DNA of 64,000 nt, taken from assembly GCA_022835595.1 (NCBI GenBank), contig BQUP01000002.1, forward strand, positions 620,001-684,000, in the 5' to 3' direction. Below the pieces are notes generated by a model. The model was not told the origin of the DNA. It saw only the letters and a list, made by a program, of their open reading frames with translations, and ran no database searches. The stretch is from Cystobasidium ongulense (lineage: Eukaryota; Basidiomycota; Cystobasidiomycetes; Cystobasidiales; Cystobasidiaceae). Position numbers and translations under genes: made by a program. This document shows, in pieces, positions 44,328 to 57,395 of this stretch (positions are counted from its first letter, which is position 1; each line of letters starts with the position of its first letter).

Positions 44328-45332
44328 TTGTCCCTAGCTCGCGAAGACGGTTGATGTAGATAGAACGAGAGGTGTCGAGCTGGCCGCTGCTTGTCTTGCT
44401 TGCCCTGTCAGCAATACTGTAGTGGCAATTAGCAGAATCAAGGAAGCTGATGATTTTTTGAATGAGCCGGGACCAGCGAAGCATGCAAGGTTTAGCTGTG
44501 TATTACCCTGTGCTTGACTGTAGATTTCATTCGGTACTATTGGCGAAAGCACAAGTACTGGTAATCTGCCTTACAGTATACGCGGATTCTTGACGCGACT
44601 GGGTGAGTATGCACCTTACTCCAGGCTATTCTACATTTACAAGGCCATGTAAGATGGGTCTCAGAATGATAAATACGTTCCTGGAAGAGCTTCCTTGCAC
44701 AAGTCCGCTCATCCTCATCATGTAGCGCAAATCTTATATCGGTAAAGAATAAAAAACAGCCAAAAGTAAAGAAAGTCTGTAGCTAACTTCGTTCACGGCA
44801 GAGTCTGCCTGCGAGGTGGGATCTTTCGAGTTTTAAAACCCAAGCGCTTCCAATTGCGACTGTACACAGGACGGTAATACATTTGCTTGATCATTTGCAT
44901 GAGTTTCTGCGCGCAGATGTGGCTAGGTCTTCAAAAGGACCAGTTGACGAGACCGATGTTGCAATACCCTCGCTTTTGACCGCGTTCGATTATTCTCCTT
45001 CACTCTAGCCTGGAATTTCCTACCGAACAGCTCCTGCATACCTTGCTTGGTATCAAGGTAGACTGGTGCGCTATCTGACTTGGCCAAGTCAACGCCCCAT
45101 CCTATTCCTCATACCTTCAAACGCCCGGGTTCATGAACATAGTGATATGCGCCGTATGAAATTCAGATCTATATCTTGAGGAGGAGTATGTGCCCTGCGT
45201 GTACCGATTTAAACTTGAAAGGCGATTTCTCGAAGGAAAGCTCTGGCTATGCCCGCATCTTGCTAATGTCGGCGACCACGAGGCCATGAAGCAATGTCAC
45301 GCTGGCTCTCAAGTCAAATAGACTGCCGCCAA
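44328..45332. other. 1.0-kb intergenic stretch between the CUE gene and PCC1
   Basis: Upstream of the CUE gene and downstream of PCC1, both on the minus strand. No frame with a recognisable motif, no tRNA and no repeat. Confidence 0.45.
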
Positions 45333-45820
45333 TTAAGTAGCTCCCACTTCCACTTGATTGCCTTGAGCTTCAACAGCAGTTTGAGCAGCTTGTTCTCTTC
45401 TCATCTTTACTTTTTCAGGATCGAATTCGTTCATTGTATCGGTTACGAGTTGAACATCTGAGAAGAAGTGGTCTAGAGCTACTCTGATTTGTCTAGCAGA
45501 GACAGCTTGATATGTCCTACATCATACCAGACACACCCGTGTTAGCAGCTGTTCATGCTGGGGCTTCCTGCTGCAAGAATAAGAGTACTCACGCTATAAG
45601 GGCATCACCTTCCACCTTGAGATCACGCGAAACGGTATCTGAACGGATGATCTTGTCGACTGCTAACACTCGCAGAGCTGTTGCCGCTTGACGTTCGTTC
45701 TCGAATGGAATAGAGATGGTGCTGTCGTGGAAAGAGCCTTGATCAGTGGTTATCTAGGAGACAGCCTTCAACGGTGGCCTACACTGTATGCCAGTCTGAG
45801 CGGTCTTGAAACGTAGTCAT
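45333..45820 (-). CDS. PCC1: EKC/KEOPS complex subunit Pcc1
   Basis: Pcc1 is the small dimerising subunit of KEOPS, needed for t6A37 tRNA modification and linked to telomere and transcription roles. The protein, about 120 residues, reads STISIPFENERQAATALRVLAVDK, then GDALIA joined across an ~80-nt intron to TYQAVSARQIRVALDHFFSDVQLVTDTMNEF, which are the two beta strands and long helix of the family, and ends QVEVGAT. The first exon is unclear: MTTFQDRSDWHT followed by a 31-nt intron, or MTT joined by a weak donor to TISIPF. Both use the ATG at 45820. It is head-to-head with the shugoshin gene, 236 bp apart. Confidence 0.83.
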
Positions 45821-46056
45821 CGTTGGCAGACTCTGTATATCTTCACTGTGGAATGGTTGGTTGGTGTTGTTGAAGTCCTTGTTCTCCAAAAAGTCACGCT
45901 TTTTCTAAGTGCAATCGAGGTTCCGACTTGCCTTTCTGCTTTGTTTTGAGCAGTCAGATTGAAGATTACAAGAGTAGGATAGCATAAGGACAGGCTAGAG
46001 CTGGAGAGCTGGTGGACCAAGACGCCTCTAAGCTCAGTCTCGGCCAGACTGGAGTT

Positions 46057-48931
46057 ATGGCCCTCAACACACGCAGAATGAGCGGGATGGCGGCACAACC
46101 AGGTGGACATGCCTTGCTCGAGACCCTCGACGCATTCAGGCGCAAGCATGCATCTCAGAACAAGGAGATCATACATCGCAATTCTGATCTCATGAGGTGC
46201 GTTGTCACCTGCTTGGATTCCTAGGCCTATAGCTAGCTAAGACCTTGCCTTCGCACGTCTCCAAACAATCTGTTTACTCGAATATCAAAAGAGCAAATAC
46301 CGACCTCTCGAACAAGCTACGGGAATCTCAGAACGAGCTAGTCACGCTAAGAGGTGATTATGCTGCATTACTAGCTGCATCGTCTCACCTCGAAGCGAAG
46401 AATGCGACATTGAGAGATCAACTTCGTGCTGCCCACGACGAGATCAGGCGGAGGGACGGTGGAATGAACGGCGATTCAGCTCCTGAAGTTCGCATGCAGG
46501 ATGAGCGTTTCCAGGTGAGTGGAGAAAGCATTAGATGACATGTCAAGCTGGAATTCGACATTCTAACGAGGTCCCCCTCAGGCCCTCCGAATCACGCTCG
46601 ATAAAGTAGTCGCGCAACTGCAAGGCGCGCAGGCGATATGTCTGCTCACAGCAAGCGACAATCAGAATGCACCCAGGTGTAAGGCAGTCCTGTATTTTGT
46701 ATCGACGGGCTATAGACTAAGTAATGAGGCTTGCTTTCTTTATGACTAGTCTACTCCCCTGCCTCGCCACCCCAATCGCCGCCTTTCTCTTCCCTCCCAT
46801 CTACATTCGAATCTGGACGACAGGCGTCGAATGGCTCGAATACATCCTCCAGCTCGTCTCACAGACGTATCTCCAGTCAAGCTGTAGTTTCCGCCCAGCC
46901 GGATCTATCATACATAAGCGAAGGAAGTCAAGAGCCTTCGCTAAGCCTGTCGCAGCAGGAATACAGGCCATATTCATCTTCCGATGAGGAGGGTGAGGGT
47001 GGACAAAACCAATTCGCCTTTAATATACCAGAGGGAGGTAAATTCCATCATACCAATGAGGACCAATATGCTTCTTACGAACAACAGCAACGTCAAGTGC
47101 CACTCTTGCAAGATCTACTAGCTGCGAGCTATGCTTCTTCAGCCGAACCAGATTATATAGGTCAGGAAATAGAACAGAACCTCTTATCCGCTTCTCCTAA
47201 ACGACCTCCACCGACTCAGTCATTCTCACTTTCGTCGTCCCCTCCACGCGATGATCATCTTGCCAGATCAACAAGTACTTCCCCGTCACCTACACCCACT
47301 CTGCCTTCTTTCCCCATGATGCCCGGGCCCTATCTGCATCCTGAGCCTCAATACTATGGAAATGAACCGCAAAGAAGGGCCGATATCGACGGGTCGGGTT
47401 CAAAGTTGGAGGGTCCACCAAAACAAGGCCGAAATGCAAGCCCATCACTCCTAGCTCAAATGGGCGTAAGTCCCGGTCATCTCGATATTAGCTTTGGAAA
47501 GGCGCAACCTTCGTCAGAAGTAGATACGAGCAGTACTAAAAGACGCAGTGGTCGAAGTCGCTCAATATCACCTTTGCCAATCGCTGAGCATTCATCATCT
47601 GAAGACGATTCTGATTCTCCTCAGGTCGTTTCATCGTCCTCTAAAACTACATTACGAAAGACTGCATCAAATGATGATCCGGATGGACTGTACCTTAGTA
47701 AAACAGTCAGACATAGTAATAGTGCGACGACACTTAGAGAGAAAGCCAAAGCAGCAGCTGCAGCTCTTGCTGTTATTAGCGACCCACCACCGGTAGATGC
47801 TAGCCCTGCTAATAGAGTGATAGCAAGAAGGAGATCGAACCCTACTTTATCTAGCAAGCTTGATCTATCCTCAAGCTCTAAAACACCTAGCTCTGCTACA
47901 TCGACTGCAGGAAAGGTCGATAAAAAGCGAGCTTCTACTTCAAGCTTGGAAGGGGCCAGAAGCAGAATAGGTCCAAAAATCGTTCAGGCTATGCAACCTA
48001 GACCTTCTACTGCTCCTTTGGTCACATTGGATGGCAAGTCCACGTCTTCTGCAAGCGTGTCAATGCCGGCTACAAGCAAGACGTCCAGCGTGACTATCTC
48101 ACGTCCACGTTCTGGATCCGCGGTTCATAGGAAATTACCCTCAGTATCGCCAACAAACGCAAAGAACATCGTCTCTGTTGAAATTGAGAACTCGCCCGTT
48201 TCAGTTATTGTCAGTAAATACAGTGATAGTCCAGCACCAGCTTCATCGAATGTCACAGGAAGAGCCGGCTCAAGGCTCACAAGATCAAGATCTACCAGTC
48301 CAGAAGTTGAAATGAACACATCGAGCACACCTTCAGTGTTATCTGATAGGATGAGTCTGCCTCTGCCTCAAGCTTCAACCAGCAAAGTGTTTTCGTCGCC
48401 TAGCAAGAACAAGGATAAAGGCAAACTAAAAGATATATCCCCTAGCGTACCTTCGAAACTCTCCAGACGAGAAAGGGAAACTAGTCCTTTGACACCATTC
48501 GCTTCACATGAGTCTGCTGCTTCGAATCAGAATGATACATCTGTTGAATCGATGTCTGCGGCGAGTATATCGGCCCGTGAGGGACGACGAGCTCGTGCTA
48601 ATGTGAGCTATCAAGAGCCTAGTTTGAACAAGTGAGTCAACCCTAGTCCGTCTTGCCTATGCGCATGTACTGAAGGCGTTCGCTGCCTCACAGAAAAATG
48701 CGACAACCTGCTGGGTATGTAGCGAGTATAAAGACTACCTCGAGTAAGCAATCGGGTCCAGGTCTTGGTGTGCGGCGGAAAAGCTCTCTGCAGCTAGGTG
48801 GGCAGAACGAGTCCTCTCGAAAGTCTGTCTCGCCTGCGCCTTCGAGCTTGGACGATGAAGGAATGAGAGAGAATCAATACGATGATTTGCTTGAAAGTGA
48901 TGCCGAAAGCGGTGGCGAGACAGGTGTATGA
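46057..48931 (+). CDS. SGO1: Shugoshin, centromeric cohesin protector
   Basis: Shugoshin recruits PP2A to centromeres to protect cohesin. The N-terminal coiled coil is rebuilt by splicing: ALLETLDAFRRKHASQNKEI and HRNSDLMR, then (after an ~100-nt intron) ANTDLSNKLRESQNELVTL and HLEAKNATLRDQLRAAHDE. A long Ser-rich, disordered middle follows. The basic C-terminal shugoshin motif spans the last intron as RRARANVSYQEPSLN plus KKMRQPAG, the signature that binds phosphorylated histone H2A. The protein is about 840 residues. One splice is unresolved: exon 3 ends either after NQNAPS or at another donor before the segment YSPASPPQSPPFSS at 46748, since the obvious donor and acceptor differ in phase. 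The start at 46057 (MALNTRRMSG) is chosen; MSGMAAQPGG seven codons in is an alternative. Confidence 0.86.
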
Positions 48932-49209
48932 AACTAGAAGCGACTTGGGGATAATTGGAGACCTACTTAACCAGCCTTTGCTTTATATATAACCTTCTTG
49001 GGACACTGTGACTATAGTAATATGGAAAAGCTACCTTAAGGTATCTTGACTGCGTCAACTGCGTCGGCTTGATCACCCTTGCCTCTTTGAAGCCGTCGAG
49101 CTGCAGCTTTGCAGGTTAACCAGCACTCGACCGCGATAGCAACAAGTAGCTAGCTAGACATCAAGCACACAGCAGCTACAGTCTTGAACCACATAACGCA
49201 GCCCTCATC

Positions 49210-50905
<1,696 letters not shown>

Positions 50906-51294
50906 GCCGAGTTTGCGAGGAATACACTAGTCTCGTCTTTATCATAGCAGTGTCAGGATGTTTTTCTTGTATTGATTAGTGTACGAACGGAAGCCTATCA
51001 GACAAAAAGAACGTGTAGCAAGCACGTTGTAAGAGAATATGGTCTAGAACTGGTCAGGTGGTGGTCAACAGCGGGCCTATGAGGTCGAGACGTCCTCGCC
51101 TTTCTTAAGATAAGAATTTTGCCTTCGATTTGCGAGGGTATGTCAGGCATTTTGGCCATTGCATTGATATGGTACGAAAGCATTCAACATGTAAGACGAT
51201 TCGTTTTCTGCAAGAGCTAATGTAGGAAATGCGAGGGAAAAGCTACTGTATGGTCTATCTCGACTTTTCAGGCAAATCATGGAAAGTGTCCATA
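50906..51294. other. Intergenic, convergent 3' ends of FAL1 and the E2 gene
   Basis: About 390 bases with no supported gene. Confidence 0.5.
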
Positions 51295-52239
51295 TTATGA
51301 TGCGTACTGGAAGGGTGAAAAGCGCCGAGTCAGCCACAGGTATCTACAAAGGTTGACATAACGTATGTCTTACCTTCTTTGTCTGCTCTTGTGCTTCCTT
51401 CTTGAAGCTTGCGTTATCGTTCTTATACTGGTCGGCAATGGCAGGGATAAGAGGGTCGTCTGGGTTGGGCTCCAGTAGCAGCTGGTGCAGACCCCGTAGG
51501 ACATCTTCGACACGTGTGCTTGGCTTCCATTGGTCTGCTTTTAGGATGCCCATGCAGATGTTGCCCTCCTCAGTGATATTCGGGTGGTAGATGCGGGTTT
51601 TCTAAGATCATATCGAAAAGACTCGTTAGCAAAGCATTGGGGTGGGCGTTACAGCTAGACGGCTTACGAATGTGACCTGTAGAAAGTCGGAGATGTTAAA
51701 CAGGCACAAGCACGTCAGTAACCATTATATCCTGTCGAAAAGCACGTCGCCACTCTGAGCGCGGCGAAATCGTCGTTTTGGGTGTCCAGGGCAAAACGAG
51801 GTCTGGATGTGCGCACCTGAGGAGCCTTGAAGGGATAGTCGGAAGTGAATGTGATCTCGATTCTGAAGTTGCCTCCAGTGTAGTATGGCGCAGGACCGCG
51901 GATGTTGCCTTCCCAGAGCAGAAAGTTGTTCTCTTCTTTGGGTCCTGCAGTCACGCCCAGCTCGCGAAGGTCCTGGCCTGGACAGGAACGCAGTCATATA
52001 GCACGTCAGCTTGAGCGTGCCGAGCAGCCAGAACACAACCGCCCACTCACTGCCCTCGATATCCTTGAGCTCCTGCAGCAGTTGAAGGGTGTGTCCAGAT
52101 CCATGCGCAGTGTGGTGATCATGTCGTCGGCAGCCAGGACGGGTCGAGCAGGTCAGAGAGAACAGCAGCTAGCACATCAGCACATGCACACTGCACTTGG
52201 AGGCACTCTACACACCTTGATGAGTCGTTTGGGCGCCAT
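51295..52239 (-). CDS. Ubiquitin-conjugating enzyme E2
   Basis: A compact 151-residue UBC-core E2. Exons run from 52239 (MAPKRLIK, 24 nt) through ELKDIEGS and DLRELGVTAGPKEENNF to YPFKAPQ, then a 9-nt micro-exon at 51676-51668 (VTF), then KTRIYHPNITEEGNICMGIL, and a final 12-nt exon (YAS plus stop) at 51306-51295. HPN (residues 78-80) and the catalytic Cys 88 (NICMGIL) are in place, as are WKPSTRVEDVLRGL and PNPDDPL. The helix-1 and C-terminal sequence (YKNDNASFKKEAQEQTKKYA) are closer to UBE2L3-like than to Ubc4/5 enzymes, but I cannot name the orthologue. It works with an E3 to pass ubiquitin to substrate. Confidence 0.9.
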
Positions 52240-52617
52240 GGTGCTGTCGTATGGTTGGCAGCAAGATGTAGGAGTGAAGCAGAGGTGAAAGCCGCCGTCA
52301 GTCAGTCGTATTCGACGTCGTCGGGGAGGCAGGCGCGACGGTGCACTATGAGTGGGTCCCGTCATACTCTGCCAGCACTAGGCTTTGTATCCACTGTCCT
52401 CTGGTATTGCTATGCTTCGATGGAAGCTTTCTTGCTGTGGAGCTCATTCACATCATGGTGGCGTGCGATAAAGTATAAGCTCGTACTGACTTGTCCAGCC
52501 AGCAAGCACACATAAGCGTCAAGACTGCCATTTAATCTGTAAACTATTAACAACAGGACTACTAGACACTACAACATGCAAGAATAGGTGTATTCAAGGC
52601 GGGTGTCGAAAAACACT
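52240..52617. other. Intergenic, 5' of the E2 gene and 3' of RSA4
   Basis: About 380 bases; presumably holds the E2 promoter and the RSA4 3' end. No gene seen. Confidence 0.45.
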
Positions 52618-54463
52618 TTAATGCTTCCAGCTATATTTGCAGATGGCGCGAAAGAGAGTCAGTGTAGCTCAGCCGCGGCAATCTTCCAGGACATCACTCA
52701 CATCTTGACCTTCTTGTCTCTACCTCCGCTTGCGATCTTATCGCCAACAAAGTCGACGCAGTAGACCTCATCGGTATGTCCAGGAAGATCCATGATAAGC
52801 TTTCCTTTGTTGAGACTCCACAACTTCAAGGTAGAATCCTTCGACGCGGTCACAAGTTGTCTTGAATCAGAACTGAAACTGAGTCTGTAGACAGCACCAA
52901 CATGCCCTCGTAGGGAATTGATGAATTTGCCTGTTCTTCCATCCCACAGTTTCACGGAATTATCGAAACCGGCCGAAGCGATCCATTTACCATCCGGTGA
53001 AAAGGCAACGTGATTAATTTGCTTTTGATGTCCTGTTAGGCGAGCTAGAGGTTTCTTGGGCGTTTCTGAGAGCTGGCTTGGCCATAGGAACAGAGTACGA
53101 TCATCTGAGCCAGAAATTAGCATCTCTGAGTTTGCAGCAACGAATTCGGTGTAGCGCTCTGCAGCTCGCTGCCGGGCTGTATGCGATAACAAAGTAAGCA
53201 TTTGAGGACGGAAAGAAATGAAGGACGCATGACCCACCCTCTGCCTCATCCTTGGGTGCTTTGCCAGTATGATCGTATGGACCTGTTCGCAGAACAAAGT
53301 CTGTATTCAACGCAAGAGTATTGACCCAATGCGCATGAGCATCCAAGCTTCTGATCATTGTACCAGTATCCGAATTCCATAACTTGACTGTCCTATCGCT
53401 CGAAGCAGTATAAAGGATACCATCACCACCCCATTTAAGAGCATTAACAGAAGCCGTATGTCCTCCGAGTGCGAATTCTATTCTCCTCATTCTAGGATTC
53501 CATATCCGTACAGAGTTATCTTTTGATGCTGATGCTAGACGAGGAGCTTTACTTGCTGATGTAAGGAAAATAGGTTCCCAAGCTAAAGCGGTAATCCATT
53601 TTGTGTGTCCTCGTAACGGTTCACCGATAGGCTTGCCTGTCTTTGCTTCCCATATCCGTACACTGTTGTCCATTGATCCAGTTGCTACTGTTGATTCGTA
53701 GCCATCCCATTCAACGCAGAGGATCCAGCCTGTGTGTCCAGTCAACGTGGCTTTTGGGAGTTCAGTGGACAAGTCCCATAGTCGAGCTGTATTATCTCCA
53801 GATCCGGTTGCTAGTAAGCTTCCAGTAGGCGAGAATGATGCACACAAGATAGGTTGTCCATGGCCTGTTAATAGATGGAGGGTATCCGAATGAAAAAGAT
53901 CACCAATGTACAATGGGCGTAGTCGTAGGTTCGGTAGACAGATCTATCAGCGAAGCACTTTTGAGACTTTGGAAATACTGCCACTTACCGCTCAAAGTAG
54001 CACTACATCTCGTCACCAGCCGAACTTTGAAGACAGCTTCCGGCTCGCATACAACTCGTATCGTATCTTCCGTAGATAAAGTCTGACTATTCTGTTTCAA
54101 AACTTCCCATAGATCCTTGTTAACAGGTACTCTTTGATCGGTTCCGGGTAGAATGACATGAAAGGTGAATGGCGTAGGTTCATCATCGTCTTCTTCATCA
54201 TCTTCACCATCTAGACGTCTTTGAAGCTTCTTCTGCGCTTGGCTAAGCTGGTTCGCGAGCAATTCAAGTCCTGCTTTGTCGGTATCTGCAGGTAATCGAA
54301 CTGCTGGGCCAAGCGATTTCTCGTCTAGTGCAGTAGAGAAGGACACCACCAGACTCGGAGCTGATGGACCATTGGCTGCAGTTGCTGAGGTGCTTGCTTG
54401 TGCCAGCTTCTCTCGCTCTTCACGGCGAGCTTTCTTGGACGGTGGCGGCACCAGAGTGGCCAT
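52618..54463 (-). CDS. RSA4: Ribosome assembly protein Rsa4/Notchless (NLE + WD40)
   Basis: Rsa4 (Notchless, NLE1) sits on nuclear pre-60S particles, where the AAA ATPase Rea1/Midasin pulls it off through its N-terminal MIDAS-binding domain. The protein of about 530 residues begins with a basic Lys/Arg segment, an acidic patch and the NLE domain (FTFHVILPGTDQRVPV, about 100-160). A WD40 propeller follows, with repeats such as GHGQPILCASFSP, TGHTGWILCVEW, RGHTKWITALAW, GGHTASVNALKW, GHQKQINHVAFSPDGKW, RGHVGAVYRLSF and GHTDEVYCVDF. The last exon is only 13 nt and completes GGRDKKVKIWKH plus stop at 52618. The number of blades, eight, and the order match the family. Confidence 0.93.
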
Positions 54464-54765
54464 TTTTTCGAAGTGCGAGTTGTTCTTGCTCTACTTCCTG
54501 GATTGAGAGGATATGCGTATGCCAAGTTCCTTGAGACTTCAGAGTAGGGACAGTGGATTGCTAAATTCTTGTTAAAGAGTCTACACGGCGTTTGCAAGGC
54601 AAGCGAGTCTGGCAAAATTCAGGCATACCAAAAGAAGCTGATCGAGAAAGTCAACTTGCAAGTACGATAGACAGAAATGGCCAATGGGTAGCATTCTTGC
54701 AGTTTGGACATGAACAATCACTTGTCTTGGTACATGCTTCAATCCATAACCTAAAAAGCTAGATC
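54464..54765. other. Intergenic, 5' of RSA4
   Basis: About 300 bases between RSA4 and the 3' end of the next minus-strand gene; no feature seen. Confidence 0.45.
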
Positions 54766-56002
54766 TCACGCCCTTGGCATCTTCCACTTATCCTTGTCAA
54801 CCATCAAGATTTCGCTTTCGTAGCCAAGAGGCCACACACGTCTCGCTATTGACTCTAATGTATCCTTGAAGCCTTTACCTTCTAGACCATTCTCTAATGG
54901 CACGTCATTTCTAATGATACGGAATCCCGCTTGCAACGCCTGACTTCTAAAAGTCTTTTCTAGTTTGGGATCTAGCTGTATCATAACATGCTTGATCTGC
55001 TCAGAAGTTTGGAAGGCGCTTTGCACAGCTATCGCTAGAATATGTCCTTCTACACCTTTGGTCGGCTTGTATGCGTCGCTGAGTGATAGATGACGGATCT
55101 CTGCTAAGGAAGAGAGGTCTTTGATACTTGATGTCAGCGAGCTGGGAAGTAACGAAGTACCGGCGGATTCGAGGTCCGCCTTCTTGAGTATAGGTTCAGC
55201 GGATTTGGCCGATTCGAGGCTTGCCAGCGCTGTGAGAGTTGTAGTGGCATTGTTCTGTGTAGTAGGTGCCGTTGTAGAGTGACGGAAGAGGGCAAGGTCG
55301 TACTCGTCGTCATCTTCCAGAGCCGTGGCTGATTCAGAGGACGAAGCAGCGGGTTTCGAGATCTCATTTGGATTTGAAGAGACTTCCTCAACAGTGTCTG
55401 TCTTGGGGATACGTGCCTCGTCAATCACCTGAAGAGGTCTGTTGCAAGTCACGTGCCGAATGTATGTAAGCTTGTACCAGTCATCTGCATGTACGAAATG
55501 GGAGAATTTCTCACTTTGCTGGGTTGCGCCCGTCTACACCCCAAGCGGCAACAATCTGAGACTCGTATTCCAGGCACCAGAACTTGGATGTGGGGTGCTT
55601 GTAGTAGGTGGAAATGTCGACTACGTCGGCCTTTCGAGCCTCCCTGTCAGAGTATCGTTTCCACAGGCGGCTGTGATACCAATGCCCCAAGGCGAAGAGA
55701 GTGCCCACGATAGCTGCGATAGCAGGGATAACGTAGATTCCTGCAGCGATGTTGTCCATCCAGGTTGCTTCATCTTCATATACCACAGTCTCCCCAGGTA
55801 CGGTCAAGACGGTCTGAAATAGATTGTTGACGTAGTACGCCGTGGCCGAAGCAGACCCGATGAGGAGAGAGATGATGGCTGGATGAAGGAGGAAAAGCTG
55901 ATCTGATGCTGGGATCCAAGAAGCGAACTTGGACTTGACAAGCCGTGGCACATAGAGGCCGTCGGAAGCATCGTTATAGGGCCGAAGGACCGACGAAGGC
56001 AT
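54766..56002 (-). CDS. Two-helix membrane protein with GNAT-like C-terminal domain
   Basis: About 380 residues in two exons. The N-terminal part has two membrane helices (LLHPAIISLLIGSASATAYY, about 38-57, and IAAGIYVIPAIAAIVGTLFAL, about 87-107). The cytosolic rest begins SKFWCLEYESQIVAAWGV, looks like the start of an acetyltransferase fold, and after a 90-residue acidic insert reads AEIRHLSLSDAYKPTKGVEGHILAIAVQSAF and LEKTFRSQALQAGFRII, a GNAT-like acetyl-CoA region. The glycine-rich R/Q-x-x-G-x-G/A loop is degraded (KPTKGVEG), so catalysis is doubtful. The layout recalls fungal Pho86, the ER packaging factor of the phosphate transporter Pho84, but the match is by architecture only. The intron is placed so that WGV joins IDEARIP; its donor is weak. 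It is divergent from the ankyrin gene. Confidence 0.7.
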
Positions 56003-56232
56003 GGCAGCGGAGGTTTCGTCCGAGAGAACCTAGACGCTGGTCAGTGTTATGGATTTTGGGATGTAGCCTGACGGAAAGGTGTGAATAGAAAGCATACAGA
56101 GGGAGAGCTGGTCCCAAAGAAGAAGCCGTGATCGAAAAAGTGCTGACGATGTAGTAAAGACAGCGCAAGAGGTTGGCTTTCCACTATTCTTGCAGTATTG
56201 TGCGAATCTTACACTGGACTTGAACAACCACC
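56003..56232. promoter_or_regulatory. Divergent promoter of the membrane-protein and ankyrin genes
   Basis: 230 bp between two start codons on opposite strands; too short for separate promoters, so regulation is probably shared. No specific site identified. Confidence 0.5.
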
Positions 56233-57103
56233 ATGGCCAATTTATGGACTGCTGCTTCTGACGGCGATGTCGCAAGAGTAAAGGTGAGCTGCCGGTCAAT
56301 ACGCCCAGATGCCTCGAACAATCACGACTGACAAGCCGCACTTGCAGCACCTCTTGAGCGCAGACTCGTCAGCTGGTCTCACTGCCAACAGTCCAGACGC
56401 GAATGGATATACCGCACTCCATGCTGCGGCTTCTTGGGGACATGCAGACCTGCTTCGCTTGCTAGTCGCAGAGTACCGCGGCGACATCAACATCGCAGAC
56501 AACGATGGCGACACTCCACTCTTCGCAGTCGAGAACTTGGAAATGTGCAAACTCGTCCTCGAGCTTGGAGGTGATCCCACTCTAGTCGACAGCGATGGCC
56601 TCACTCCCGCAAAGTTTCTCCTCGAAGATCACGAAGATATTGCGAGGTATCTCGCCGAACTTACAGGTGAAGAGCTCCCTGCGGTTGCTTCCACTTCATC
56701 AATGCCAATGGACGCAGAAGATGAGGGAAATCGTTCTAGTACAAGTGGCTTGGATATGGGTACCGCACAGCGTATACTAGACGACCGGGCGCGCGAAGCA
56801 GACCTAGCATCACTGGATCCAGCATCCCGTCAAGCCGCTATAGAGACAAATGACCGAGCAGGTGCACTTTTGTCTCAAGTGCAGGAGATACTGTTGCAAG
56901 CAGATCAGACTGGCGAGGATCCCGAAGCAAGGATACGGGCAATAGTAGACCAAGCGGTAAGAGGGACCATGCAGGCGGGAAGAGCTATGGCAGAAATGCA
57001 GGTGGAACAGGAGCAGCAACAAGATCTTACATTAGAACAAGCGCAGCAGCCTGATGAAACGAGCGGCAAAAGGCAACGCACAGACGATCAGCCGGAACGT
57101 TAA
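56233..57103 (+). CDS. Ankyrin-repeat protein
   Basis: A 268-residue protein from exons 56233-56283 and 56348-57103. The start MANLWTAASDGD enters directly into an ankyrin helix. Repeats read DANGYTALHAAASWGHADLLRLLVAE, DNDGDTPLFAVENLEMCKLVLELG and DSDGLTPAKFLLEDHEDIARYL, three to four repeats over about 120 residues. After a Ser/acidic linker, the C-terminal half is helical and Gln/Glu-rich and ends in a basic stretch (GKRQRTDD). It resembles fungal single-module ankyrin proteins such as yeast YCR051W, which lack an assigned biochemical role. A protein-protein adaptor function is inferred from the fold alone. Confidence 0.85.
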
Positions 57104-57395
57104 TGTCAGATAGTCGATGCTTCTTGCATTCAGTCTAAGCCCGTGCTACAGGTGCTGTTCTAATCGAAGTTCTCATACAATCGACCTTTCAGCAGTGCAG
57201 CACAATTATGCAATGAGCATATCTAACGCGACCTGCTTTTCACTTCGAGCGTTAACTTTCTGTTTTACAGCAAGTCCTACACAAAATCAATGTATCAAGA
57301 AAGAAAACATGACAAGTCTTTTGTGGAGGCAGGGTTTAACGGAACAGCGAGGTAATAGAGACGCTTACAAGGCGAGTGCCTTCTCATCAATACAT

